A stretch of 64,000 bases of DNA from Laceyella putida (lineage in GTDB: Bacteria; Bacillota; Bacilli; Thermoactinomycetales; Thermoactinomycetaceae), in NCBI RefSeq assembly GCF_042665195.1, contig NZ_JBHTBW010000006.1, forward strand, positions 186,001 to 250,000. Reading direction: 5' to 3'. A program made the position numbers and the translations under genes. Below the pieces are notes generated by a model, which had not been told where the DNA came from, did not search any database, and worked only from the letters and a program-made list of their open reading frames with translations. Positions 25,761 through 34,073 of this stretch are shown here, in pieces. The stretch's first letter is position 1. Every line of letters starts with the position of its first letter.

Positions 25761-26114
25761 CAAAATCGCCTCCCAGGGATCATACCTCGACTTCTTAGGT
25801 CGAGAAGGAATGGTGACATTGCTCGGCATCCCCTTTGTAAGGAGCTTGGAGCAACAACATTTTTATAGTGCAGGAACATCGAACATATGTGCCGAATGGG
25901 AATGGCAAGAGAAAACCGATGAGTACCTTTGCTGTCAACCTGCACTGATGCAACATCAATGGAAGGCCGGAGTCAAAAAACGTTTCTACGACTGGATCGT
26001 TACAAGCTCCCATCTACTTATCAACGTAGGCGGCGAGTCGTTGACGACTCCAACCCCTTTGTTTTGAAGCTGAGTTTTGGGTTAAACCTATTCTTGCCAA
26101 ATTTGACGATAAAC
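25761..26114. other. Intergenic region between fba and fsa
   Basis: About 350 bases with no supported gene. Two small palindromes are visible: CTCGAC/GTCGAG (about 25786-25804) and GAGTCG/CGACTC (about 26033-26049). Short minus-strand frames here look like non-coding sequence. No clear terminator of fba or promoter of fsa is seen. Confidence 0.5.
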
Positions 26115-26969
26115 TTACGCTTTGCCGGAGCTTCCGAACAGGCGCATTTTGCCTTTGACTACTTCTTTAATCGCTTCACGAGAAGGACCTAAGTATTTGC
26201 GTGGGTCGATCATATCGGGATTTTTATCGAGCAATTCGCGGATCACTTGCACTTGGGCCACTTGGTTTTCGGTGTTTACGTTGATTTTGCCCACACCATA
26301 AGAAATCGCTTTTTTGATGGATTCATCCGGCACACCGGAACCCCCGTGCAATACGATCGGCGCCTCGATTTTGCTGGCCACTTTTTCGATGATGTCGTAG
26401 CGGATTTTCGGCTCGCCTTTGTACATACCATGAGCGGTACCGACTGCGATTGCCACCGCGTCCACACGGGTTTCTTCCCAGAAACGAATCGCTTCTTCCG
26501 GATTGGCCAAGGTTGCATCCTCTTCCGCCACATCGAGGTCATCTTCCACCCCGCCGATGGTGCCCAGCTCACCTTCAACGGAAACACCGACAGCATGAGC
26601 AGCTTCTACCACTTTTTTGGTCAAACGGATATTTTCTTCAAACGAGTAGTGGGAACCGTCAAACATCACGGAGGAGAAACCGGCGCGGATACATTTCATT
26701 ACTACATCAAAACTGCTGCCATGGTCCAAGTGCAGAGCGACAGGCAGACCCGATTCATCAGCAGCCACTTTGGCGAGGGCAACGACGTTATTCAGTCCGA
26801 TGTAACGGATGGCACCTTCGCTCGCACCGAAAATCAGCGGAGAGCGCTCTTCTTTGGCAGCTTCGATAATCGCTTGGAAATATTCCAGGTTATTTACATT
26901 AAACTGCCCCACAGCAAACCCTTCTTGTTTGGCGCGAGGTAAAAAATGGTTCATTGACACGAGCGGCAT
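26115..26969 (-). CDS. fba: Class II fructose-1,6-bisphosphate aldolase
   Basis: 284 residues, zinc-dependent aldolase of glycolysis and gluconeogenesis. Catalytic Asp82 and zinc ligand His83 are in LHLDHGSSFD; further zinc ligands lie in GTAHGMYKG and VLHGGSGV. The start ATG follows AGAAGGAGGCTATCAT. Position beside fsa and spo0F is conserved in Bacillus (fbaA). Confidence 0.97.
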   Translation of the reverse strand: MPLVSMNHFLPRAKQEGFAVGQFNVNNLEYFQAIIEAAKEERSPLIFGASEGAIRYIGLNNVVALAKVAADESGLPVALHLDHGSSFDVVMKCIRAGFSSVMFDGSHYSFEENIRLTKKVVEAAHAVGVSVEGELGTIGGVEDDLDVAEEDATLANPEEAIRFWEETRVDAVAIAVGTAHGMYKGEPKIRYDIIEKVASKIEAPIVLHGGSGVPDESIKKAISYGVGKINVNTENQVAQVQVIRELLDKNPDMIDPRKYLGPSREAIKEVVKGKMRLFGSSGKA

Positions 26970-27007
26970 ATGATAGCCTCCTTCTAAAAGTAAACTATTT
27001 TCGTCAA

Positions 27008-27043
27008 TTCGACATTATATCACTACAGATTCAAAATGGGTAA
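27008..27043 (-). promoter_or_regulatory. fba promoter with Spo0A-box core at the start site
   Basis: On the minus strand a perfect TATAAT (27014-27019) lies about 45 bases before fba. A weak TTACCC is 18 bases upstream (27038-27043). TGTCGAA (27008-27014), the core of a 0A box, directly follows and overlaps the last base of the -10 box. The -35 box is poor. Confidence 0.45.
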
Positions 27044-27050
27044 TCACTAA

Positions 27051-27875
27051 TTAATAAAATTTACTCCGTGTCAGATGGAGCATCTGCCGGGCTTCCTGGG
27101 GCGAGGCAATCTTCCGTCCCAACTCTTCGGCTAACCGCACCACTCTCTGCACCAATTGGGTGTTGGTGGCCAACTCCCCTTTTCTATAATAAATATTATC
27201 CTCCAATCCCACGCGAACATGCCCCCCCAAAAGAATGCCAAGTGTTGCCATTGGCAACTGGGCGCGACCCACTCCCGCCACGCTCCAGGTGGCCCCTTCC
27301 GGCAACTGCCGGATCAAGTGCAACAAGTTTTCCGCCGTTGCAGGAATGGCTCCGGGCACCCCCATCACGAAATCAAAATGAAGATGTCCCGTAAAAAATC
27401 CGCGCTCCACCAAACGCATCGCATTGGCCACCATGCCCACATCAAAAACCTCAAATTCGGGACGCACGCCATACCGCTCAAACTCCTCCGCAAACAACAG
27501 CAGTTGCTCTGGCGTGTTCATAAAGACCCCATCGCCAAAATTGACCGTGCCTGTCGTGAGCGTGGCCATTTCCGGACGGAGTGACAGCGGTTGCATTCGT
27601 TCCTCCGGTGACATGCCGACCGCCCCGCCCGTGGAAACTTGAATGATCGCATCGGTTTGCCGCTCGATCTCCTCCATCACTTTCCGATATACGGCCTTAT
27701 CTTGCGTCGGTTTTCCCTCCGCATCCCGCACATGAAGGTGAATGATGGAGGCGCCCGCTTCATGCGCCTCCACCGCCGCTGCCACTATCTCTTCCGGCGT
27801 CACCGGCAAATGGGGCGTATCCGCCTTGGTCACTTCCGCTCCTACCAGCGCCGCTGTGATCACTAACTTTTGCAT
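27051..27875 (-). CDS. kce: 3-keto-5-aminohexanoate cleavage enzyme
   Basis: 274 residues of the BKACE (beta-keto acid cleavage, DUF849) family. It reacts 3-keto-5-aminohexanoate with acetyl-CoA to give acetoacetate and 3-aminobutyryl-CoA. Family motifs are VITAALVGAEVTKADTPHLP, the zinc ligands of IIHLHVRD, and a FDFVMGVPGAIP/VGLEDNIYY C-terminal region. BKACE members vary in substrate. Adjacent kal and the kam operon elsewhere in the window support the lysine-pathway role. It lies 34 bases after kal. Start follows GGGAGGGAGATGAATC. Confidence 0.92.
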   Translation of the reverse strand: MQKLVITAALVGAEVTKADTPHLPVTPEEIVAAAVEAHEAGASIIHLHVRDAEGKPTQDKAVYRKVMEEIERQTDAIIQVSTGGAVGMSPEERMQPLSLRPEMATLTTGTVNFGDGVFMNTPEQLLLFAEEFERYGVRPEFEVFDVGMVANAMRLVERGFFTGHLHFDFVMGVPGAIPATAENLLHLIRQLPEGATWSVAGVGRAQLPMATLGILLGGHVRVGLEDNIYYRKGELATNTQLVQRVVRLAEELGRKIASPQEARQMLHLTRSKFY

Positions 27876-27909
27876 GATTCATCTCCCTCCCAACACAAAA
27901 AAAACCAGC

Positions 27910-28287
27910 CTATCTTCCTTTTGGTACGACACACGTGCCGGAAGCACGGGCAACCAAAAGGGGCTGTTGAAGTACGCGCGCAACATACGGGCGGGCGGGA
28001 TCTGTCCCCGCTTCAATCACTTTGTAAGCTTCAAACGACATTTTCCTACTGGTATTCCCGACTTTCTCCAAGCGGCCGATCGCCTCAATAAAGTCACCGG
28101 CATAAACCGGAGCCAAAAACTCCGCCATATCGTAAGCGACAAACAGGCCCTCGTCCCCGTCGTGGCGGATCAAAATCTCCGTGGCCACATCGCCAAACAG
28201 CGACATGATCTTGGCGCCATCAACTAAATTCCCGCCATAATGCGCATCTGCTTGGCTGAGGCGCAAGCGGATTTTGGTTTCAATCAT
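27910..28287 (-). CDS. kal: 3-aminobutyryl-CoA ammonia-lyase
   Basis: 125 residues, single hotdog-fold protein (TKIRLRLSQADAHYGGNLVDG, AEFLAPVYAGDFIEAIGRLEKVG). It matches Kal of the lysine fermentation pathway, which removes ammonia from 3-aminobutyryl-CoA to give crotonyl-CoA. Located between spo0F (25 bases upstream) and kce, all on the minus strand, so spo0F-kal-kce may be one transcript. The start follows GAGGGATGCACC. Confidence 0.88.
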   Translation of the reverse strand: MIETKIRLRLSQADAHYGGNLVDGAKIMSLFGDVATEILIRHDGDEGLFVAYDMAEFLAPVYAGDFIEAIGRLEKVGNTSRKMSFEAYKVIEAGTDPARPYVARVLQQPLLVARASGTCVVPKGR

Positions 28288-28312
28288 GGTGCATCCCTCT
28301 TTCCCCCGCTGA

Positions 28313-28678
28313 TTAGGAAGCCAATTGACGGATCACTTCCGAACGCAATTCCTCAATGTCAAACGGCTTGGTGAAATGAGTGAGCGCCCCCAAACGACTG
28401 GCTTCGGCCACCATGTCCAATTCCCCATAAGCCGTCATCATGATCACTTTGGCCTCGGTATCGAACTTGCGTAGACGGCGGAGCAGTTCCAAGCCATCCA
28501 TTCCCGGCATTTTCATATCAAGCAGGATGAGATCTGGTTTTTCCTTCTGGATGATCTCCAGCGCTTGTTTCCCATTGGATGCTTGATAAATATGTATTTG
28601 GTCCTTGGAAAATACTTCTTTGAGCAGTAATCGAATCCCATATTGGTCATCGACCACCAACACCTTCTTATTTGCCAT
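28313..28678 (-). CDS. spo0F: Sporulation initiation phosphotransferase Spo0F
   Basis: 121-residue single-domain response regulator. Asp10, Asp11 and phospho-acceptor Asp54, together with Lys104, form the acidic pocket. VVDDQYGIRLLL, TAYGELDM and GALTHFTKPFDI are almost as in B. subtilis Spo0F, including His101. It relays phosphate from sporulation kinases to Spo0B and Spo0A. A GGAGGAG site lies 10 bases upstream. An upstream ATG begins a five-codon mini-frame (28668-28685) that overlaps the start. Confidence 0.96.
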   Translation of the reverse strand: MANKKVLVVDDQYGIRLLLKEVFSKDQIHIYQASNGKQALEIIQKEKPDLILLDMKMPGMDGLELLRRLRKFDTEAKVIMMTAYGELDMVAEASRLGALTHFTKPFDIEELRSEVIRQLAS

Positions 28679-28685
28679 TAGCCAT

Positions 28686-29200
28686 GATCTCCTCCCTTCC
28701 CCCTGAATTTTCTCATAATGGGCAAATAGGTTAATCCAGGTGAATATATATGACTATTATTTTTTATCTGTAACTCTATTTCCTGCAAAGAACTGAAAAA
28801 ATTTGACACTCCCCATGCGTGAACGAAGGGAATTCTTGGGCAATCCAATCCATCGCTATTTTGGACAAAAACAACATGATCCTCACAATCATATTACGAT
28901 ATTTCGGTCACTTTGAACAGTTCGCAATTCAGTCACTTATTTCTTATTTTTAAAACAATTATTCAAAATACCTAAAGGTCGAAAAGGAGTGGGCTTACGA
29001 AAGGGATGAACCCTCCCTCGTCCGATACTTGCCCTCATTCCATAGATAAATCCAGGGGTTTTCTCGCTCACAAAAATATAAAAATCGTTCCCATGTTTTC
29101 AGGTTTTATATCAAATCACGAACATGGTAATCTATTTAAGGATGCACAGGTCCGATTTGTCCCCGGTGGCGCCATACCGGATCGATCCCAGCAATGAAGG
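28686..29200. other. Divergent regulatory region between spo0F and the SRPBCC gene
   Basis: About 500 AT-rich bases. On the spo0F side, TGTCAAA (28802-28808, minus strand) matches the 0A-box core about 125 bases before spo0F. An AGGAAAT near 28785 resembles a sigma-H -35 box, but no good -10 box follows. On the plus side a CCGGT/ACCGG hairpin lies near 29162-29180. No gene is supported. Confidence 0.45.
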
Positions 29201-29209
29201 AGGAGAACC

Positions 29210-29650
29210 ATGCGTTTTACCTATCAAATCCAATTAAACGTCGCCATCAAAGAAGCATTTGATTGGTTGGTAGACCCTCAAAAACAACAACAATGGAAAA
29301 CGGGACTGAAAGAGACAAAATGGCTGGAACTGTACAATCCGGAAAATCCGGTTGGAATCCGGTTCACCCAAACTTACCGTAACGGCAAAACCGAGTGGGA
29401 ACTGGATGGGGAAGTGGTTGAATATTATCAACCCCATGTTTATGGCTTGAGATTAAACAATGGCCCCCTCATCGAAGAAACAATCTATCGTTTGGAACCG
29501 CTGACCACCCAAAGTTGCCGGTTGCACTTGAATTGCGCCGTCCATTCCCGCACGGTGATTGCGAAACCAAAGGAATTTCTCACCTTTCTGCCTACCCGAA
29601 CCAACCATATCAAGCAACTGAGATGTCTGAAGCAACGTTTGGAAACATAG
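29210..29650 (+). CDS. SRPBCC (START-like) family protein
   Basis: 146 residues with the polyketide-cyclase/SRPBCC profile: MRFTYQIQLNVAIKEAFDWL, WKTGLKETKWLEL, then alternating strands with GIRFTQTYRNGKTEWELDGEVVEY and a long C-terminal helix. These proteins bind hydrophobic ligands in a helix-grip fold; ligand unknown. The start follows GAAGGAGGAGAACC. It is monocistronic, with its own terminator. Confidence 0.75.
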   Translation: MRFTYQIQLNVAIKEAFDWLVDPQKQQQWKTGLKETKWLELYNPENPVGIRFTQTYRNGKTEWELDGEVVEYYQPHVYGLRLNNGPLIEETIYRLEPLTTQSCRLHLNCAVHSRTVIAKPKEFLTFLPTRTNHIKQLRCLKQRLET

Positions 29651-29684
29651 GCCGTTCTCCAGCAAATGAGAACGGCCTATGTTT
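29643..29684 (+). terminator. Terminator after the SRPBCC gene
   Basis: AAACATAGGCCGTTCTC pairs with GAGAACGGCCTATGTTT (17 bp) around an 8-base loop, followed by GTTTAATAA. It overlaps the stop codon of the gene. Being symmetrical, it may act on both strands. Confidence 0.85.
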
Positions 29685-29829
29685 GTTTAATAATAAACTT
29701 ATTTATTGTCATTATCTTGTCATCGCCATTCCCTTTATAATGTATTATGATTGAGTAGACTTAATCTCTCTTCCTTAAACATAGCATCGCTATCATCATA
29801 TATAAATTTAGAAATGAAGGAAGATGGGC

Positions 29830-30747
29830 ATGAATCAGTCTTATCGCAAAATCAGCTTACGGCTCAAGCTATTCGCTGCCTTCTCCATCCTCACTCTTTC
29901 CTTGTTGGGATGTTCATTGGTGTCTGTTGTGTCCGCAGAGAACACACCCCAAAAAATCGTTGATACCAGCACCCCCAAACCCAAACCCGTCGCGATCTAT
30001 TTGGTGCCGCACGCGGACGATGAACTGCTTGCCATGGGCGCTGATATCGTGAATCACCAGCGCATGGGTTATGAGATTCAACTCGTTCTGGCCAGTCCTG
30101 GAGAACACAGCGGGGCTCGCTTCGTGATCAACGGGTTCCGGGAAGTGTGGCAAGGGAAAAAGAAAGTGAAGAACCCCGTATTCTGCCGTTGGCACAATAC
30201 CTATCACAGCGCCGATGAATTGAATGATCCGGATCATTATGTGGATACGAAAGAGTTTGGCGAGGCACGGATTCGCGAATTCTATGAAGTCGCCCGACGC
30301 TTGGGCGTTCCCAAGGAAAACACTCATACCTATGACTTGGTCAACGGCCATTTTACGGAAGAGGGGCTTCGCGCCATCTATGACGAATATCTCTCGCGCT
30401 ATCCCCATGCGATCTTCCGCACGTTGAGTCCATACGATTATCATCCTGACCATGCCATGATGGGCAAGGTTCTTATGGAGTATGAAAAAGAAGGGAAAAT
30501 CAAGCCCACGGATACGGCTTATTTCCTCTCAATCTATAAATCCCGCTTCACCAAGTACGGCCAACTTGCCGTGAAGTTGCTGAAAGTGGGGCCGATGACG
30601 AAAGAAGACGGCGAACGTCTCCAGCATGCGGCGGAAGTGTATAGCTTATGGGAGCCTCAACAAGGTTGGTGGGCACTTGGTTACCATAGCGTTCCGCAAC
30701 AATTTGATTCTTATTTCCAAGATAAAACCATGGTCATGCATTATTGA
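29830..30747 (+). CDS. Secreted PIG-L family deacetylase, copy 1
   Basis: About 305 residues. After an N-terminal signal with a lipobox-like LLGC (Cys28), or a signal peptidase site after VSA, comes the LmbE/PIG-L domain with PHADDE at 60-65 and a second zinc region YDYHPDHAMMG. The family removes N-acetyl groups from amino-sugar substrates. The fixed spacing AAGGAAGATGGGC favours the second ATG (29830) over 29824. It is a tandem paralogue of the next gene. Outside location suggests action on cell-wall or environmental glycans; the substrate is unknown. Confidence 0.82.
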   Translation: MNQSYRKISLRLKLFAAFSILTLSLLGCSLVSVVSAENTPQKIVDTSTPKPKPVAIYLVPHADDELLAMGADIVNHQRMGYEIQLVLASPGEHSGARFVINGFREVWQGKKKVKNPVFCRWHNTYHSADELNDPDHYVDTKEFGEARIREFYEVARRLGVPKENTHTYDLVNGHFTEEGLRAIYDEYLSRYPHAIFRTLSPYDYHPDHAMMGKVLMEYEKEGKIKPTDTAYFLSIYKSRFTKYGQLAVKLLKVGPMTKEDGERLQHAAEVYSLWEPQQGWWALGYHSVPQQFDSYFQDKTMVMHY

Positions 30748-30750
30748 AGC

Positions 30751-30791
30751 AAAGAAGTTCCCGAGCAACAACAGAGGGGAACTTCTTTTTT
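30751..30791 (+). terminator. Terminator between the two PIG-L genes
   Basis: AAGAAGTTCCC pairs with GGGGAACTTCTT around about 13 bases, followed by TTTTTT. It separates the paralogues, so each probably has its own promoter. The remaining 240 bases to the next gene hold no supported gene. Confidence 0.85.
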
Positions 30792-31038
30792 ATGCAGTGC
30801 CCGTTGAAGCTTACCAGGCTTCGGTTCATGAAGGCGGATGTTGAATTTGACGCCGCCACGAAAGGCTTGTTTCCGTTTCCTGCATGTTTTTGATCAAATG
30901 AGCACGATTTTTTGTCATGATTTGTCATTCCCCTCTTCCTAGAAATGGATTATGATTAATAATGATAAGTTTTTGAATTTTACCCCTAATCCGGTTAACG
31001 GAATACTTGATCTGTTTTGGGGGAAAAGGAAGATGGGC

Positions 31039-31962
31039 ATGAATCGAGCTGGATTGAAACAAAAGCGTGGGATGACGTTCTTTTTGACTTTCACTTTCAT
31101 CACATTAGCCATCCTTGGCGTCTCTCTTGGCAAAATCGTGTCTGCGCAAAACCGGCCCGCGCCCCGCATCGTCCATACCGAAAAGCCAAAACCAAAGCCC
31201 GTGGTCATCTATTTTGTGCCCCATGCAGATGACGAAGTGTTATCAATGGCCCCGGATATCGTCAACCACCAACGAATGGGCTATGATATCCACCTCGTGC
31301 TGATGAGCCGTGGAGAGCATAGTGGCGCCCGCTTTGTGATCAATGGTTTTCGTGAGGTGACGAAAAAGGGCAAAGTGATCAAGATCCCCGTCTATTGCGT
31401 TTGGCACAATACTTACCACAGCGCCAACGAAATCAATGATCCGGATGGGTATTACAGCACCGAAGATCTGGCCCGGGACCGTGTCAAAGAATTTCATGCG
31501 GTAGCGGACCACCTCGGCATCCCCAGAAATCACGTGCATGTGTATGACTTGATCAACGGACGCTTTACGGAACAAGCTGTGCGCCAAGTGTATGATGAAT
31601 TTTTGTCCCGTTATCCCCATGCCATCTTCAGGACCATGAGCCGTTTTGATTATCACCGCGATCACGCGTTTTTGGGGCAAATGATGGCGCGATATGAACA
31701 AGAAGGAAAGATCAAGCCCATCGATACGGTTTATTTTCTCTCCATTTATAAAGCGCGCTTTACCAAATACCGGCTGCCGGTCAAAGTGGTTCCCTTGAAG
31801 CTCATCAACCCACAGGACAGGAAGAAAATCATGGAGGCGGTTCAGGTTTACCTGCGGTGGGAGCCCAGCCGCGGTTGGCATGCGCTCGGGCTCCACAGTG
31901 TCCCTTACCAATTTGAGTCGTTTATGAAAGACATGAGTGTGCAAGTGCATTACGATAATTAA
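31039..31962 (+). CDS. Secreted PIG-L family deacetylase, copy 2
   Basis: About 307 residues, similar over its whole length to copy 1. Shared segments include PDIVNHQRMGYDIHLVL, GEHSGARFVINGFREV, WHNTYHSANEINDPD, LSRYPHAIFRTMS and YFLSIYKARFTKY. The signal peptide ends near IVSA-QN and has no lipobox cysteine, so this copy may be released while copy 1 may be anchored. PHADDE is intact; the second motif reads FDYHRDHAFLG. The start ATG sits at the same spacing to AAGGA as in copy 1. Confidence 0.82.
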   Translation: MNRAGLKQKRGMTFFLTFTFITLAILGVSLGKIVSAQNRPAPRIVHTEKPKPKPVVIYFVPHADDEVLSMAPDIVNHQRMGYDIHLVLMSRGEHSGARFVINGFREVTKKGKVIKIPVYCVWHNTYHSANEINDPDGYYSTEDLARDRVKEFHAVADHLGIPRNHVHVYDLINGRFTEQAVRQVYDEFLSRYPHAIFRTMSRFDYHRDHAFLGQMMARYEQEGKIKPIDTVYFLSIYKARFTKYRLPVKVVPLKLINPQDRKKIMEAVQVYLRWEPSRGWHALGLHSVPYQFESFMKDMSVQVHYDN

Positions 31963-32002
31963 CGGAAAACCCGAATCAATCTCACAGCAAAGGATGATGT
32001 TG

Positions 32003-32929
32003 ATGCGCGTATTAGTGATTGGCGCTGGCGCGGTCGGCGGTTATTATGGCGGCAGATTGGCGGAGAAGGGGGAAGATGTCACCTTTTTGGTGCGCAAGCG
32101 GAGGAAAGAGCAATTGGATCGCCATGGCTTGGTGATCAAGAGCGTGAACGGCGACGCCAGGTTGAAAGTGCAAACGCTCCTCGCCGGTCAAGACGCCCCA
32201 TCTTTTGATCTTATTCTTCTATCCGTTAAAGCCTATCATTTGGAGCAGACACTGCGTGACCTGGCTCCATATGTCGGAGAAAAGACGACGATTCTGCCCC
32301 TGCTCAATGGCATAAAGCATATTAAACTTTTGCAAGAACGTTTTGGTTCCGACAAAATCCTGGGCGGTCTGTGCTTTATTGAGTCAACCCTAAACGCGCA
32401 AGGAGAAGTGGAACAATACAGCCAGGCGCACGACCTTGTTTTCGGCGAATTAGATGGCAAAGTTTCAGATAGAGTAAAAGCAATCGCCGCACTGTTTGAG
32501 CATGCCAAGTGCCACGCCCGGCCCAGCGAACAAATCAGCGTGGAAATGTGGAAAAAATACATATTCATCAGCGCGATGAGCGGGATGACATGCTTGATGA
32601 ACAGTAGCATCGGACCCATATTCGAATCCCCTTGCGGCAAGGAAACGTACCGAGGGCTTTTGGATGAAATCATCTCCATCGCCCGTCATTACGAACCCTC
32701 CATCTCGCCGGATCTCTCGTCGCTCATCCTCGCTTCGCTCGAATCCCTTTCGCCAAACATGAAATCCTCCATGTTAAGGGATATGGAAAAAGGGGAACCC
32801 GTCGAAACAGACCATTTCCATGGCGCATTGCTCCAGTTGGCGCCAAAGGATGCGAAGCTCCCACTGCTCAAAGCCGTATACAGCGCCTTGTCCATTTACC
32901 AAGAGAGGCAACGGGCGGACCGAGGCTGA
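32003..32929 (+). CDS. Ketopantoate reductase (PanE/ApbA) family protein
   Basis: 308 residues. N-terminal Rossmann fold with GAGAVGGYYGGRLAEKG (residues 7-23) for NADP, DLILLSVKAYHLEQ, and LNGIKHIKLLQERFG. The C-terminal ApbA domain contains EMWKKYIFISAMSGMTCLMNS, where the catalytic lysine of PanE is expected. It may make pantoate for CoA synthesis or act on another 2-oxo acid; the family is broad. The start follows AAAGGATGATGTTG, 40 bases after the PIG-L copy 2 stop, so the two are probably cotranscribed. Confidence 0.8.
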   Translation: MRVLVIGAGAVGGYYGGRLAEKGEDVTFLVRKRRKEQLDRHGLVIKSVNGDARLKVQTLLAGQDAPSFDLILLSVKAYHLEQTLRDLAPYVGEKTTILPLLNGIKHIKLLQERFGSDKILGGLCFIESTLNAQGEVEQYSQAHDLVFGELDGKVSDRVKAIAALFEHAKCHARPSEQISVEMWKKYIFISAMSGMTCLMNSSIGPIFESPCGKETYRGLLDEIISIARHYEPSISPDLSSLILASLESLSPNMKSSMLRDMEKGEPVETDHFHGALLQLAPKDAKLPLLKAVYSALSIYQERQRADRG

Positions 32930-32946
32930 AAAAACGAACCCAATCA

Positions 32947-32984
32947 ACAGAGGCAACCTTCCGCATCGTGAAGGTTGCCTCTGT
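32947..32984. terminator. Bidirectional hairpin between panE-like and acetyltransferase genes
   Basis: ACAGAGGCAACCTTC pairs with GAAGGTTGCCTCTGT (15 bp) around an 8-base loop between convergent genes. T runs are short, so termination relies on the strong stem. Confidence 0.75.
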
Positions 32985-33487
32985 TAGCCAATCAGCTTCT
33001 CGTAGGCCATATGGGGCTTGTCACTGCCGGGGAAATGAAACGTTCCCCTCTGTTCAAACCCATTCACATCATACAACCGCATGGCCTTTTCGTTGGCCAT
33101 TTGCGTATCCAAACGAATGCTGGCATATCCGTGTTCTCTGGCAAACCGTTCGATCTCTTGCATCAGGATGCGGGAAACGCCTTTCCCTTGGTTGTCCGGA
33201 TTGACGCACAGCCGATGAACGACCAAGAAGCGCCCTGATTGATCTTGCCAAGGAATCTGTTCATACTCAGGTTCAAATTCCTGATCCAATGCCACAATGG
33301 CGGCGATCTGTCCCTCATCCAACAGGGTATAGAGATTCCCCTTCGCGATATCGTTTTTTAACACATCTTCATTGGGGTAATCTTCGGCCCATTGGTAAAT
33401 CCCTTGTTTGTTCATCATCTGTACAACGTTGCGATAAATCTCCATGATCTCAGCCAATTGTTCCTCATGCGCATGAACTAGTTGCAT
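32984..33487 (-). CDS. GNAT family N-acetyltransferase
   Basis: 167 residues. The acetyl-CoA motif is VHRLCVNPDNQGKGVSRILM (Q/RxxGxG as NQGKGV), followed by RLDTQMANEKAMRLYDVNGFEQRG, the usual end of the GNAT fold. Substrate unknown. The start follows GGGAAGGGCAAC. Confidence 0.85.
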   Translation of the reverse strand: MQLVHAHEEQLAEIMEIYRNVVQMMNKQGIYQWAEDYPNEDVLKNDIAKGNLYTLLDEGQIAAIVALDQEFEPEYEQIPWQDQSGRFLVVHRLCVNPDNQGKGVSRILMQEIERFAREHGYASIRLDTQMANEKAMRLYDVNGFEQRGTFHFPGSDKPHMAYEKLIG

Positions 33488-33562
33488 GTTGCCCTTCCCT
33501 CACTTCACCCTCGGTTACGGTTTCCATTCTTAGGATACCACTTGGCTGAAGGATCATGCGCC

Positions 33563-33589
33563 AAAAGGCAAGCAAACCCTTTGCTTGCC
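33563..33589 (-). terminator. Terminator after the cytochrome oxidase subunit IV gene
   Basis: On the minus strand GGCAAGCAAA pairs with TTTGCTTGCC around a 3-base loop and is followed by TTTTGG. Confidence 0.85.
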
Positions 33590-33607
33590 CAACCCCATTG
33601 CAACCGC

Positions 33608-33922
33608 TTACATCAATACCACACCGACAGCGGACACCACCGCGATCAGCAACCCCAGCGCGAAAAAAAGAATGACGATGCCATATCCTTTTTGGTTTAA
33701 GTGCATGAAAGTGAAGAGTTGCAATGCGACTTGAATCGCCGCCAAAATGATCAGCACCCAGAAAGTGGACGTAGGGTCAAGCATTTGCTCTCCCACCACG
33801 TAGAAAGCGATCGCAGTGAAGAGAATCATCCAAACAAAGGATAAGATATGGCGCCACGCCGTTTCCGGCTTCTCTGTCCGCTTCGTCGGCTGTTCGGGAT
33901 GGTGTTGCAATTTGGGCTCCAT
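33608..33922 (-). CDS. Cytochrome c oxidase subunit IV family protein
   Basis: 104 residues with three membrane helices (about 27-46, 52-73 and 80-103) and the COX4-pro pattern WRHILSFVWMILFTAIAF and LQLFTFMHLNQKGYG. It is an accessory subunit of haem-copper oxidases (CtaF/QoxD type). No catalytic oxidase genes lie nearby in the window, so it is an orphan here. The start follows GGGAGGTGGCTTGG. Confidence 0.8.
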   Translation of the reverse strand: MEPKLQHHPEQPTKRTEKPETAWRHILSFVWMILFTAIAFYVVGEQMLDPTSTFWVLIILAAIQVALQLFTFMHLNQKGYGIVILFFALGLLIAVVSAVGVVLM

Positions 33923-33953
33923 CCAAGCCACCTCCCATCGATGGATTAATTCC

Positions 33954-33982
33954 ATTATACTGAATTTTCTTTACTATGGCGA
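33954..33982 (-). promoter_or_regulatory. Promoter of the subunit IV gene
   Basis: On the minus strand TCGCCA (33977-33982), 17 bases, TATAAT (33954-33959); start site about 25 bases before the ATG. Confidence 0.55.
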
Positions 33983-34073
33983 CGCTGAAGCGGATTCTTT
34001 AGATCCCCTTCCCCATCGGGGGCGAGTCATTTATAATAAAAACGCGAGGAATGGAAGACTATGATATAGGGAT

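Noticed and set aside
25760..26013. Minus-strand frames between fba and fsa
   Set aside because: Cys- and aromatic-rich translations without domain character, no start signals, likely non-coding.
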